A stretch of DNA of 64,000 bases from Craspedostauros australis (lineage: Eukaryota > Bacillariophyta > Bacillariophyceae > Mastogloiales > Achnanthaceae). Both the position numbers and the translations under genes were made by a program. Within the stretch, counting starts at the first letter, position 1. The number at the start of each line of letters is the position of its first letter. Positions 44,749 to 55,016 of this stretch are shown piece by piece. The notes below the pieces were generated by a model that saw only the letters and a program-made list of their open reading frames with translations, ran no database searches and was not told where the DNA came from. The DNA lies in contig JAMXDE010000044.1 in NCBI GenBank assembly GCA_026770025.1, positions 496,001 to 560,000 of the forward strand. Reading direction: 5' to 3'.

Positions 44749-45543
44749 TGTCGAGATGTACATGTGAGTATATGTCGAGATGTACGAGTATATGTGCATC
44801 GTTCACCCGCTATTCTCTCATACACACTTGGACGGTATAACTACATTCGTGTCGATAGTATACTGTGATTCGTCAGAATCACAGGGGAAATGGAACACAC
44901 GAAAAGGGGCAAGATTTCTGGAGGAAATTTGCAAATGACGATTTCTGAGAGAATTGGAAGATCGTCCGTCCATCCATCAATGGTACCAAGAGAATCTCGA
45001 GGTACTTCCCAACTAAACCTCAGATGACGATATCATCTGACAGGCTGCTGCATCACCAATGGAACGTGACATCTGGAGAGCAGAAGGACGCCTACTGACG
45101 TCGACAGGATGTCATCATGTCACCACGTCGACATCTGTCTCCAAGTCAGAGCAGAAGGTGAAGATCCGATGACCGAAGGGCATCAGCATCATGGATACGA
45201 AAGGTGAACTTCAAATGGCGAGTACTCATGGAGTAGGAGCCAGTACTGAATGAACGGAGTGTCGAATACGAAGTACGTATTGAACACGGAGTATCGTGTG
45301 CGACGAGTACACGATATTGAGAGAGAGAGAGAATACAGAGAAGAGCGAGAGAGCATCTCGCGTACCGACTCATAGTCGGAGACTGAATCTACGAAACAGA
45401 TTGAAGCGCCGAGAGCATCGGGCAAGAGAACGGGCGTACACCGAGAGCATCGGAGTAGCCAAGTAATGAAATAGCAAACGAACGACTATCAACCAACACC
45501 ATCTTCCACGATCGTAGGTTACCGTGCGCGGAACTTGCCAACA
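44749..45543 (+). repeat. 5' LTR of the copia element
   Basis: 795 bases, TGTCGAG to CCAACA. The first 45 bases hold a doubled TGTCGAGATGTAC word. It is identical to the 3' LTR as far as I could compare. Open frames inside it are not genes. Confidence 0.95.
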
Positions 45544-45625
45544 CGTTTATAAACGATAGATCAGGGCGAGCCCGCGAATCGTATCGTGCGAGGAAGACGA
45601 ACATCATTCAAGAGCAGCAGACTGA

Positions 45626-48600
45626 ATGAGCGAGGAAGAGGAATTGAGAGACATCCCTCTGTCCAACCCGACTATCAAGCAAGAAGAAGGTGCGAGTGAG
45701 ACTCCACCACGAGAAGAGAAGGAAGTAGCCGCGGCTACTGTCCTATCAGGCGCAGACGCAAGCGCGATCGACGAGACCGAAGAGGAACGGTCTGCAAGGC
45801 TACACCGCGAGAAGGAGAGTATCCTCAAGGCGTACAAGCAAGAGGAGACTGGTGTGACGAAGAGCATTCGCACAGCCAAACGAAGTGGTAAAAGTGAGAC
45901 ACCACCAGGAGGAGAATTTGTGACGAAAACAATCTCCGCGCAACAACAGGCGAAAATCGAAAAAGTGACAACACAGAAACAGACGGAAATCAAGGGCGCG
46001 AGCGCACCAACAACGAAACAACGAATCAACATGGCGACATCAGCCAACGTGAACAAGCGACGCATCAAGGCGCCGATGTTCAGCGGTGAACAGGAAGACT
46101 ACAGCGCATGGGAGTCCCAAGCGAAGGCATACGCTCGTGCACAGAAGACGAGAGACGTGATGTTGGGCAAGACCAAGGTGCCAACAGTGAGCGAGATCGC
46201 GGCAGCCGCCGGTGAAGCCAAGGAAGCGATGGAAGAGATCTACGAGCTGGGATGCGACTGCTTCAGCGATCTGATCCTCATGATGGATGCAGAGAAAGGA
46301 AAAGGCAAGCAAGCCATCCAGTACATCAACCAGTGCATCTCCGACGACTACCCCGAAGGAGACGCACACGCAGCGTGGAACGTTCTCGCGGAGAAGTTCC
46401 GACCATCCGACGCGGTGACGAAGATCAAACTCAAGCGCCAATTCAACAACGAAAAGATGAAGAGAGACACGGACCCCGACATCTACATCACGCAACTCGA
46501 GAGTCTACGATCGCGTCTCCACGATGTCAAGTACGAAATCACGGACGAGGAAATGATCATGCAAATCCTCAGCACGGTGAGCAACGAGTACAGAACCCAC
46601 ATCGTGAACTTCCAACATCAACTCACGTTCAATCCAGAACTGGTTACCATCAACACGATCAGAGGAGTACTCCGTACTGCATACGCCACTCACAGAGGAG
46701 GCAAGGCATACGTCGACGACTTCCAAGACAGTAACACGAAGAGCAACGACACCGGCTTCACAAGCACCGGTAACTTCAAGGGTACTTGTCACAACTGTGG
46801 CGTGTATGGCCATAGATCCGCCGATTGTCCAGAACGCAAGAAATCGAACAACAAGAAAAACAACAACAACAACAACAAAATGAACGGAAAGCGTAACAAG
46901 GGAAGCGGCTTCAAGGGCAAGTGCAACTACTGCGGCATCTTCGGACATCGCGAGGCGGAGTGCCGAAAGAAGAAGTTCAACGAAAGCAAAAAGAACAACG
47001 AACAAGCCAACGCGGCTACGGAAGGACACGACAAGAGCGGGCACGAGATGGTACTCTCTGCGAAGGACATGCCGCTCTGCATGTTGGTGTCCGACGACTA
47101 CATCGAAGACTCCTTCTTCGATAACTTCGAGTGCGTCGGAAGTGACGACGAAGTACAGGACGATGAGATCGTCCCGGAGTGGCTCAGCGAGGAGCCAATC
47201 ATCCACGAGGTGGATCCAAGACGCGAGGTGAGCTACGAATGCTGCTTCAACGCGCACGACCTGATCGGTTCATACGGCGACGAAGCTGAGATGGACGACG
47301 AGGCCAACGATAGCGACATCGAAGAGGCCATGAGTGATGACGACGACGACGCCGACGAGAACGGCGCAGATGAAGACGACGAGGCGAATCGCGACGAAAT
47401 GCCTCCTCCCCAAATTGGGAGATACGAGAGAACGGGAACCTTCATCAACCAAGGCCAAGGCGAAACGAACCGCGCAGCGGCGCCACCTCCTCCAGCGGCA
47501 GGGAACAACAGATCGGGCATCTTCGACGAGGATGACAGCGACGAATCCGAGGACGGCAATCATCCAGACGACAGCTTCAATCCAAACGAGCGTGTCATCT
47601 ATCCAGCGAATATCGACTTCCCACCAATCGAAGATCCCAACAGATCCAATTACCTCCATCGTCATGACACCGTCCCATATGCAACAGAGACAGCATTGGT
47701 GATCCAGAAGCAACTCATCTTCGATGCAGTGATGGAAGCAGGAGTGAAACTGTTCTCAGGAATCGAACGAGGAGTACTCAGACCGATATGGGTGAACATG
47801 ATGGGATCCATCCTATCCGAGAACTTCAGATCAATTGAAGAGATTCTCGTCAACGCGGTCGTCATCAACCGCATACTCGAAGCGAACGAGACAGAGACGA
47901 TCCCAGAGACGGATCTACACTACATCCTTGGAGGATGCATGCGCGTACTCTTACGCGAACGACCACGCGTCAACCCCTACGATCCAGCCACAGGATCACA
48001 TCGCAACAGCACGATTCCATCAGACTACGCACAACTACCCGACAACATGGATGACGAGGAACATCACAACCCATACAACGAAGATGGAATTCATGAAAAC
48101 GATGATGACGGCAGCTTCGACGACGAAATAGCTGCGGCAGCCGTGGAGCAGCTCCACAAGCTGAGCACCAAGCACAAGGACAAGGTCAACAAGGACACCT
48201 GGCTCGCCGACAGTGGAGCTTCGTGTCACATCGTCAATTCAGACGCCGCTCTCTTCAACGTGCGGCACATCAAGTCATTCGTCCAAGTGGGAGACAGCAC
48301 GAAGCTGGACTCTCCCAAAATGGGATCCATTCGCTTGAAGGTCAAGCAACGAGACAACACTGGCCACGTCATCCGGCTTGATGATGTGAAGTACACACCG
48401 AAAATGGCGGTGAACCTTTTCTCCACGAACAAGGCTCTGTACAACGGTTACCAGCTTGGTAGCAACGGCATTCTGATGGACATCATCAACGGATCCGGAA
48501 CGAAGATCGTATTCGACCGAGTCTTCCCCACGGCCAACGGATTCATCACGGGAGTGCAGATGCATCCCATCATGCCAACGAACGACGACAAGGCTTGCAC

Positions 48601-51600
48601 AGCCCTCGTCAAGAACCCATCCAAGGAGATCAGCGCGGTGAGCTTGCATCGAATGCTCGGCCACGCGCCACTCGAGGCCATGAAGCGAACGGCAGCTCAA
48701 TACGGATGGAAGATTATCGGCGAGATGCCGGTATGTCGCGACTGCGCGGTCGCGAACGCAAGAGTGAAGAACATTCCGAAGGCAACCATTCCGAGAGCGA
48801 CTCGCCGCGGCGAACGGCTCTTCATTGACATTAGTTACACTAAACACATAAGCTTCGGAGATAAACGCTACTGGACCCTGATCGTGGACGACTGCACGGA
48901 TCACTGCTGGAGTTTCTTTCTCAAGAACAAAAGTGATCAACCAGGATACATCAAACGATTCGTCCAGACGATCAAGTCACAGACTGGTGACCAACAGATC
49001 ATCTTCCGAGGTGACAACAGCGGAGAGAACAAATCCACGCAGGATATTCTCATCGATGCAGGACTCAACGTGAAATTCGAATTCACGGCATCGAACACAC
49101 CGCAACAGAACGGTAGAGTAGAACGCAAGTTCGCGTACCTCTACACCAAGATCCGCTCCATGCTCAACGGAGCACAGCTCGACGAAGAGTATAGGCATGG
49201 CCTGTGGGCAGCAGCTGCTAGCACTGCCACCGCCATCGCCAACATCACCGTAGCGAAGAATCAAAAGGAGTCACCACATCGACAATTCTTCGGCAATGAT
49301 CCACCGTACGCGGATGCACTCCGCACTTTCGGAGAAGTGGGTGTTGTGAAGACTACCTACGGCGGGATCACCGCTAAACTCAAGAATAGAGGAGAAGAGA
49401 TGGTGTTCATCGGATATGCACACCAACACGCATCAGGGGTCTACAACATGTACAGACCATCGACCAAGTCACTCGTCTGCTCACGCGACATCAAGTGGCT
49501 CAATCAATCATACGGACAGTTCCGTGGCTGGGCACCAGCACCGAACGTATCCAATGAAACAGGAACGACGGACGCAGACGGCTTCACGACCATCGGACGG
49601 AAGGGAGCAACGCCAAGGACGGCAACGCGTCAAACATCGGAAGCGAAGAGAGTATCTTTCGCTGACAGCAACAGATACTATATCCTATCGGACAGTGACG
49701 ATGAGGACAATGAGGACGATGGAGTAGTAACTCAACTAATCCATAACGACAAGGAAGATCGGAGCGAATCCAATCATGAGGATGACGAGATCACACCATC
49801 CGGCGACGAAGCCGACAATGACACAGGCGTCACTCCTCCGAACACACCAGCGAGGTCTACACATGGTACACCGTCCAGACCTCCGCCGAGTAAACCAAGC
49901 AAACGTGACATAGACAGAAAGGAGAGGATCCGACGTCACGAAGCACGAGGCAGGAAGGGAGAAGCTAATCCCAATTCAACTACAGGGAAGAGCATTCCCA
50001 GAGCTCTGCGTGAGCTCGCAGACTACAACGAACGAGGTCGAAAGGAAGAAGGATATGAAAGCGATTCATCATCCAACCAAGACAGCGACGAACTCAGCGA
50101 CGAGGAGAACGACGACTCCAACAACGAAACTACAGATGACGAAGAAATTGCAGATGAAGGAGAGATTGAGATCACTCATTATAGCACAACAGGACTGTAC
50201 GGAATGAATGCAATCATTACCGAATCACCAGCGATCGACATCGGACTGTCGATGCAGGACGAGAACAAAGAACCAGAGAAGCACATCGAACCTACAACAT
50301 TCGATGGAGCCTTCAATCACCCAGACCCTATCCATCGAAAGGGATATCGAGCAGCCATTAAGAAGGAGTTCGACTCCATGGACACACGCAAAGTATACAG
50401 CAAGATCAAACGAGACGCCATTCCACGCGGCCGCAGATGCTGCAAATGCAAATGGGTCTTCAAGCTGAAGCGTGACGGCACGCATCGAGCACGGCTCGTT
50501 GCATGTGGCTATTCACAAGTCGCAGGAGTGGATTTCCAAGAGCACTACTCACCCGTCATTCACGACGTGACCTATCGAGTCATGATGGTGATCATGCTGA
50601 TCAAGAAGATGGACTGCGCACTCGTCGATGTCGTAACGGCATTCCTACACGGAGACCTCGACGAGGAGATCTACATGAACTGTCCCAACGGGATGGATCA
50701 TCAACCAGACGAAGCCCTGACCCTACACAAGCCAATCTACGGACTTGTGCAGAGCGCCAGGCAATGGTTCAAGATGTTGGTATCGACCCTCAAGAATATC
50801 AACTTCGAACAGAGCGCGGCAGACCCGTGCCTGTTCTACAGGAAGACGAACGAAGGAAGCATGATCGTGGCCATCTACGTGGACGATTGCTTCTGCTGCG
50901 GAGACTCCAAGGCACTGGAGACATTCCTGAAGGACATCCAAGGCAGCAAATTCAAGGTGACAATCGAGCGTGGACTCGGAGACTACCTTAGCTGCAACAT
51001 CGAACTGAACCATGACAAGACTAGAGCGACATTGCGTCAACCACACCTCATCCGACATCTCATCGAAGAGTTCGGAACCAAGGTTGAGAAGATGCAACGT
51101 TATGGGACACCGGGAACCCCGGGTCAAATCATCGTACGACCATCCGAAGATAACGGACTGCAGAAGGTCGGAGCGGAAGAACATGCCGAGTACCGCCGAG
51201 GCGTCGGCATGCTACTCTTCCTCATCAAGCACTCGCGACCAGATATCGCGAACCCTGTGAGGGAACTCTCCAAGGTATTGATCGGGCCCACCAAGGCCGC
51301 AATGAAGGAGATGTATCGGATCATCAAGTATGTGATCGATACAAAGGACTATGGATTGAAGATCCATCCAGCGCGTCCAGACGACGACGGCTGGGACATG
51401 GAGCTCTTCTGCGATAGCGAATATGCAGGAGACAAGAACACGAGAATCAGCGTAGGGGGATTCATCCTATACCTGTGCAAGGTGCCAATCCTTTGGCGAT
51501 CCAAGGCACAGAAGGCCGTCACACTCAGTTCATCCGAAGCAGAATACGTTGCCCTTTCCGAAGCGGCAAAGGAGATCTTCTTCGTCGTGCAGCTACTCGA

Positions 51601-51874
51601 AAGTGTGGGCGTCCCAGTGAAGACGCCGATCAAGGTCCGTGTGGACAACATCGGAGCGATCTTCATCGCCAAGAACCCATCAACATCCCAACGATCGCGG
51701 CACATCGACGTGCGCCATCACTACGTGAGGAACATGGTAATCAACAAAACCATCGAAATCATTTTCGTCAAATCCGAGCAAAACACAAGCGACGGATTCA
51801 CCAAGAACATCAAGGCCGACTTACAACGTGAACACGAGAAGTCGTACCTTGACACATCGAGAACATTCGAATGA
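45626..51874 (+). CDS. copia gag-pol polyprotein
   Basis: 2082 codons. The capsid-like gag part is at about 130-370, followed by two CCHC zinc knuckles at about 387-400 (CHNCGVYGHRSADC) and 432-445 (CNYCGIFGHREAEC). A long acidic region (480-840) has no clear domain. The aspartic protease is at about 858 on (ADSGASCHIV). The integrase follows, with its His/Cys end (LHRMLGHAPL, then CRDCAVANA) and the Asp-Asp-Glu core (IVDDCTDHCW, then PQQNGRVERKF). Reverse transcriptase is at about 1580-1830, with YVDD near 1750. RNase H is at about 1920-2050 (CDSEYAGDKNTRIS, then LSSSEAEYVALSEA). In this family the single polyprotein is cut by its own protease. The frame is uninterrupted. Confidence 0.97.
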   Translation: MSEEEELRDIPLSNPTIKQEEGASETPPREEKEVAAATVLSGADASAIDETEEERSARLHREKESILKAYKQEETGVTKSIRTAKRSGKSETPPGGEFVTKTISAQQQAKIEKVTTQKQTEIKGASAPTTKQRINMATSANVNKRRIKAPMFSGEQEDYSAWESQAKAYARAQKTRDVMLGKTKVPTVSEIAAAAGEAKEAMEEIYELGCDCFSDLILMMDAEKGKGKQAIQYINQCISDDYPEGDAHAAWNVLAEKFRPSDAVTKIKLKRQFNNEKMKRDTDPDIYITQLESLRSRLHDVKYEITDEEMIMQILSTVSNEYRTHIVNFQHQLTFNPELVTINTIRGVLRTAYATHRGGKAYVDDFQDSNTKSNDTGFTSTGNFKGTCHNCGVYGHRSADCPERKKSNNKKNNNNNNKMNGKRNKGSGFKGKCNYCGIFGHREAECRKKKFNESKKNNEQANAATEGHDKSGHEMVLSAKDMPLCMLVSDDYIEDSFFDNFECVGSDDEVQDDEIVPEWLSEEPIIHEVDPRREVSYECCFNAHDLIGSYGDEAEMDDEANDSDIEEAMSDDDDDADENGADEDDEANRDEMPPPQIGRYERTGTFINQGQGETNRAAAPPPPAAGNNRSGIFDEDDSDESEDGNHPDDSFNPNERVIYPANIDFPPIEDPNRSNYLHRHDTVPYATETALVIQKQLIFDAVMEAGVKLFSGIERGVLRPIWVNMMGSILSENFRSIEEILVNAVVINRILEANETETIPETDLHYILGGCMRVLLRERPRVNPYDPATGSHRNSTIPSDYAQLPDNMDDEEHHNPYNEDGIHENDDDGSFDDEIAAAAVEQLHKLSTKHKDKVNKDTWLADSGASCHIVNSDAALFNVRHIKSFVQVGDSTKLDSPKMGSIRLKVKQRDNTGHVIRLDDVKYTPKMAVNLFSTNKALYNGYQLGSNGILMDIINGSGTKIVFDRVFPTANGFITGVQMHPIMPTNDDKACTALVKNPSKEISAVSLHRMLGHAPLEAMKRTAAQYGWKIIGEMPVCRDCAVANARVKNIPKATIPRATRRGERLFIDISYTKHISFGDKRYWTLIVDDCTDHCWSFFLKNKSDQPGYIKRFVQTIKSQTGDQQIIFRGDNSGENKSTQDILIDAGLNVKFEFTASNTPQQNGRVERKFAYLYTKIRSMLNGAQLDEEYRHGLWAAAASTATAIANITVAKNQKESPHRQFFGNDPPYADALRTFGEVGVVKTTYGGITAKLKNRGEEMVFIGYAHQHASGVYNMYRPSTKSLVCSRDIKWLNQSYGQFRGWAPAPNVSNETGTTDADGFTTIGRKGATPRTATRQTSEAKRVSFADSNRYYILSDSDDEDNEDDGVVTQLIHNDKEDRSESNHEDDEITPSGDEADNDTGVTPPNTPARSTHGTPSRPPPSKPSKRDIDRKERIRRHEARGRKGEANPNSTTGKSIPRALRELADYNERGRKEEGYESDSSSNQDSDELSDEENDDSNNETTDDEEIADEGEIEITHYSTTGLYGMNAIITESPAIDIGLSMQDENKEPEKHIEPTTFDGAFNHPDPIHRKGYRAAIKKEFDSMDTRKVYSKIKRDAIPRGRRCCKCKWVFKLKRDGTHRARLVACGYSQVAGVDFQEHYSPVIHDVTYRVMMVIMLIKKMDCALVDVVTAFLHGDLDEEIYMNCPNGMDHQPDEALTLHKPIYGLVQSARQWFKMLVSTLKNINFEQSAADPCLFYRKTNEGSMIVAIYVDDCFCCGDSKALETFLKDIQGSKFKVTIERGLGDYLSCNIELNHDKTRATLRQPHLIRHLIEEFGTKVEKMQRYGTPGTPGQIIVRPSEDNGLQKVGAEEHAEYRRGVGMLLFLIKHSRPDIANPVRELSKVLIGPTKAAMKEMYRIIKYVIDTKDYGLKIHPARPDDDGWDMELFCDSEYAGDKNTRISVGGFILYLCKVPILWRSKAQKAVTLSSSEAEYVALSEAAKEIFFVVQLLESVGVPVKTPIKVRVDNIGAIFIAKNPSTSQRSRHIDVRHHYVRNMVINKTIEIIFVKSEQNTSDGFTKNIKADLQREHEKSYLDTSRTFE

Positions 51875-51894
51875 CCGAATGCACATAGGAAGGG

Positions 51895-52689
51895 TGTCGA
51901 GATGTACATGTGAGTATATGTCGAGATGTACGAGTATATGTGCATCGTTCACCCGCTATTCTCTCATACACACTTGGACGGTATAACTACATTCGTGTCG
52001 ATAGTATACTGTGATTCGTCAGAATCACAGGGGAAATGGAACACACGAAAAGGGGCAAGATTTCTGGAGGAAATTTGCAAATGACGATTTCTGAGAGAAT
52101 TGGAAGATCGTCCGTCCATCCATCAATGGTACCAAGAGAATCTCGAGGTACTTCCCAACTAAACCTCAGATGACGATATCATCTGACAGGCTGCTGCATC
52201 ACCAATGGAACGTGACATCTGGAGAGCAGAAGGACGCCTACTGACGTCGACAGGATGTCATCATGTCACCACGTCGACATCTGTCTCCAAGTCAGAGCAG
52301 AAGGTGAAGATCCGATGACCGAAGGGCATCAGCATCATGGATACGAAAGGTGAACTTCAAATGGCGAGTACTCATGGAGTAGGAGCCAGTACTGAATGAA
52401 CGGAGTGTCGAATACGAAGTACGTATTGAACACGGAGTATCGTGTGCGACGAGTACACGATATTGAGAGAGAGAGAGAATACAGAGAAGAGCGAGAGAGC
52501 ATCTCGCGTACCGACTCATAGTCGGAGACTGAATCTACGAAACAGATTGAAGCGCCGAGAGCATCGGGCAAGAGAACGGGCGTACACCGAGAGCATCGGA
52601 GTAGCCAAGTAATGAAATAGCAAACGAACGACTATCAACCAACACCATCTTCCACGATCGTAGGTTACCGTGCGCGGAACTTGCCAACA
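51895..52689 (+). repeat. 3' LTR of the copia element
   Basis: 795 bases matching the 5' LTR. The purine tract AGGAAGGG (51887-51894) sits immediately before it, and GTGATG follows it. Confidence 0.95.
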
Positions 52690-53790
52690 GTGATGAGGGC
52701 TCCAAGAAGTCCGGTGTTGAAGAATTCCTGGGTGCTGTCGGAGACTCCGAAGATGTTCTCGCCAGTTCCGACCTCGGCATCGAGAGTGGTGACACGGGCG
52801 ATGGTGAAAAAACACATGGTGACGCAGATCTGACGCCCGATCATGAATCCTGGAAGGTTGCGTCCGTCACCGCGGAAGAGGAGCTCGCAGGTCTTGCGGG
52901 CCATTGGGTGGTCTCCACGGTCCTCCTTTGGAAGCTTGGCGACAGCGAAGAAGGCGATCTGCATACCCTCGAGCATACCCACGATGGACATGAAGAGGAA
53001 GAAGAGGATGACGGCGACTCCGTTTGGCACTCCGGCCCACATGGTGGTCTTTCCATCGAAGAGGGCGACGAGGGTGACGGCCATGGCGTAGCACAGGATG
53101 GCGAGGGAGATGAGGATGCGGCCCCAGTAGAAGAGGTTCTGGGCACCGTCGCGTGGTGGCCCCTTCGACTCGATTTCCTTGCCGGAGGCCCAGACGAACA
53201 ACATCTGGACGAGGTAGCACGAGTGCAGAAGTCCGGAGAACTCGATGGCGAGGGCGACGTAGAGGGTGAAGACGGCGAAGAAGTTGTTGATGTAGTCAAG
53301 CATGCACAGGGAGGCATTGACTTGGGAGTTGAGCTGTCCGGCTTGAGCGGTCATGAGGATCATGGCGGCTCCGGATCCGAGGAAGATCTGGATGATGATG
53401 TCTGGGAGTCCGAAGACTTCGGCGTCGGCGAGGGGGGCACCGCACTGGTTGATGGTGAAGACCATGAGGAGGACCATGAACTGACGCCCATGAGGTAGCG
53501 GTCGAGGTTGTCACCCTTGTGGGCGAGGGAGGTGCACTTGTGGCTAGTTGGGTGGGATTCGACGTAGAGGTCGCGGTCGACGGGTGGGAGACCGACGAGG
53601 GAACCCTGTCCTCCCTCAACCATGTTGAGCCAGACGAGGGCCGTGATCATGATGACGACGGCCACCACTGGGTGGACCTCGGATGAGACCTTGGTCTGCT
53701 CATTGAAGATGAGTCCACAGACGATGGTGATCGAGAAGATGAGGAGTCCGGTGGAACACACACCGACTTGATGAGCTGAAGCGGATCCAT
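52690..53790 (-). pseudogene. SIT: silicon transporter (SIT), 5' part
   Basis: SITs carry silicic acid across the plasma membrane for wall building and occur in silicifying algae. ATG at 53790 starts MDPLQLIKSVC. The transporter text then passes STGLLIFSITIVCGLIF, VWLNMVEGGQGSLVG, DNLDRYLMG, RQFMVLLMVFTINQCGAPLA, CMLDY, SIVGMLEGMQIAFF, MIGRQICVTMCFFTIARV and TGLLGALIT. EGGQ, GRQ, EGMQ and GRQI are the four paired SIT motifs, and CMLD is the SIT signature. Beyond 52690 the frame enters the LTR of an inserted element. The frame also shifts twice: in the ACACACAC run near 53757-53763, and at CTGACGCCCA (53481-53490), which splits the first GRQ. Either these are errors in the sequence, or this copy had already decayed. 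With the 3' part, the length is near 550 residues, the usual size. Confidence 0.93.
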
Positions 53791-54128
53791 GGTTACTTGG
53801 TTGGGGATGAGTTGGTGATGGTTGTCGCTTCTTGTCACTGTGGATTTGACATCAAGCCAAAGAGTAGACTGCTCAATGCTCTGCGAGTACAAGATGATGA
53901 TTGTAGAGTGGTCGATTGTGTATTGTATTCTATTGTATTCTATGTTCTATGGTGTATGGGGTGCTGTATGGTTGCTGTGTATATGGTTGCTGTATTGGTG
54001 TTGATGCTCGGTCGTGATGAGATGCACTTCCTTGCGTGAAAAATTGTGTGTGTGTGGAGATGTGCGAGAATGTGCACAGGGATGCGCGAGGATTCACAAC
54101 AAGCCTCGTGGTGTTGTAGCGCATTTGC
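53791..54128. other. spacer upstream of the silicon transporter
   Basis: 338 bases between the transporter start and the stop of the next minus-strand gene. Tandem TATTCTATTGTATTCTAT and GTATATGGTTGCTG words lie at 53920-54000. They might be promoter sequence for the transporter; no gene seen. Confidence 0.5.
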
Positions 54129-55016
54129 TTATGCCATGATGCTGTCATCCGAAGACTGAAGACGAGCCATGAAGAGGTCAGTCATGCGGTTGCCACCCTG
54201 AAGCTTCGCAGACTTCACGATGCTTGACACATCCTTGTCCCAGATCTCCTCGTAAGACTTGATCAGTCCGGACACTGGGCAGCGCTTCATGACGACAGTT
54301 CCGCTCAGGAAGCACTTGGGCGAGAATGGACCGCGGAATGTCAAGTCCTCCTCGAAGCGGAAGGTCACAGCGTGCTTGGTCACCGAAAGGGTGTCCTCGA
54401 TGAGTCGCGACTCGCATTCAGCTGCGTCAAAGAGCATGCGGCAGCCGCGGACCCATTGCTCGCGGTAGTACTTGCCGTCGAGGTCGGATCCGTCCTTGAA
54501 GGTGGCCTGCTCGTCGTAGATGGATTTGGTGACATCGGCGGTGACGAGCGACTTCTTGTTGACGATGTCGCTGATGATGATCTGTGCCAGTTGCTCGTCC
54601 GACAGGTTGAGCTGTTTCTGTTCCGTTGTGCATGTGGCGGCGACGGCCAATGCGGCCATGGAATGCATCCATGCACGTCGGGATGTCGACGTTGATGGCA
54701 GGGATGGTGTGGCGTCAGCGTTGGCGGTGGCGCTCCAGAGAGGATCGGCAGGTGTGGCTGCATCCTGGAATGATTGTTGTGGCACATTGGATGCGATGGC
54801 TTGTCTGGCGTTCTGGAGGAATGCGAAACGGGATGCCGATGGTTGCTCGGACTCGAACATGGTGGCGAAGAGCTGGGTGTTGGTTGATGTTGGCTGTCTT
54901 GTGGCGAATGCCTGTGCTTGGTTGTTGGCGCATGGTGCTGCGAGGACGAGGAGTCCAAGGAAAAGGGAGAGCTTGACGCTGGATGTGGTTGGCTTGCTGT
55001 TGCTGTTGCTGTTCAT
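54129..55016 (-). CDS. DUF2358-like (NTF2 fold) protein with plastid-lumen presequence
   Basis: 295 residues from ATG at 55016. The start is chosen because it places a signal peptide (14-36) at the N-terminus; earlier in-frame ATGs would put 91 Asn/His-rich residues before it. AQA-FATR after residue 36 is a diatom plastid cleavage motif with Phe. A second hydrophobic stretch after twin Arg (SRRAWMHSMAALAVAAT, 112-128) looks like a Tat-type thylakoid signal, so the mature protein is probably in the lumen. The domain (about 140-280) reads IYDEQATFKDGSDL, YYREQWVRGCRMLFD, HAVTFRFEEDLTF and EEIWDKDV. This agrees with the DUF2358/SnoaL-like group found in algae and plants. Function is not known to me. 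It stands 338 bases upstream of the silicon transporter on the same strand; no operon is implied. Confidence 0.8.
   Translation of the reverse strand: MNSNSNSKPTTSSVKLSLFLGLLVLAAPCANNQAQAFATRQPTSTNTQLFATMFESEQPSASRFAFLQNARQAIASNVPQQSFQDAATPADPLWSATANADATPSLPSTSTSRRAWMHSMAALAVAATCTTEQKQLNLSDEQLAQIIISDIVNKKSLVTADVTKSIYDEQATFKDGSDLDGKYYREQWVRGCRMLFDAAECESRLIEDTLSVTKHAVTFRFEEDLTFRGPFSPKCFLSGTVVMKRCPVSGLIKSYEEIWDKDVSSIVKSAKLQGGNRMTDLFMARLQSSDDSIMA

Larger units (their letters stand above)
44749..52689 (+). mobile_element. Ty1/copia LTR retrotransposon, whole, 7.9 kb
   Basis: The element has 795-base LTRs at each end (44749-45543 and 51895-52689) that begin TGTCGAG and end CCAACA. They match at every position I compared. 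It is flanked by GTGATG at 44743-44748 and 52690-52695 (six bases, or five plus a chance match). A purine tract AGGAAGGG lies directly before the 3' LTR. A single 2082-codon gag-pol frame fills the interior. Order is integrase before reverse transcriptase, which places it in Ty1/copia; diatoms carry many such CoDi elements. It looks whole, with no break seen. Matching LTRs mean a very recent insertion. It lies inside a silicon-transporter gene on the opposite strand. Confidence 0.97.

Noticed and set aside
45146-45425. 75- and 78-codon minus-strand frames repeated identically at 52292-52571
   Set aside because: They are copies of the same LTR sequence at both ends of the retrotransposon, not genes.
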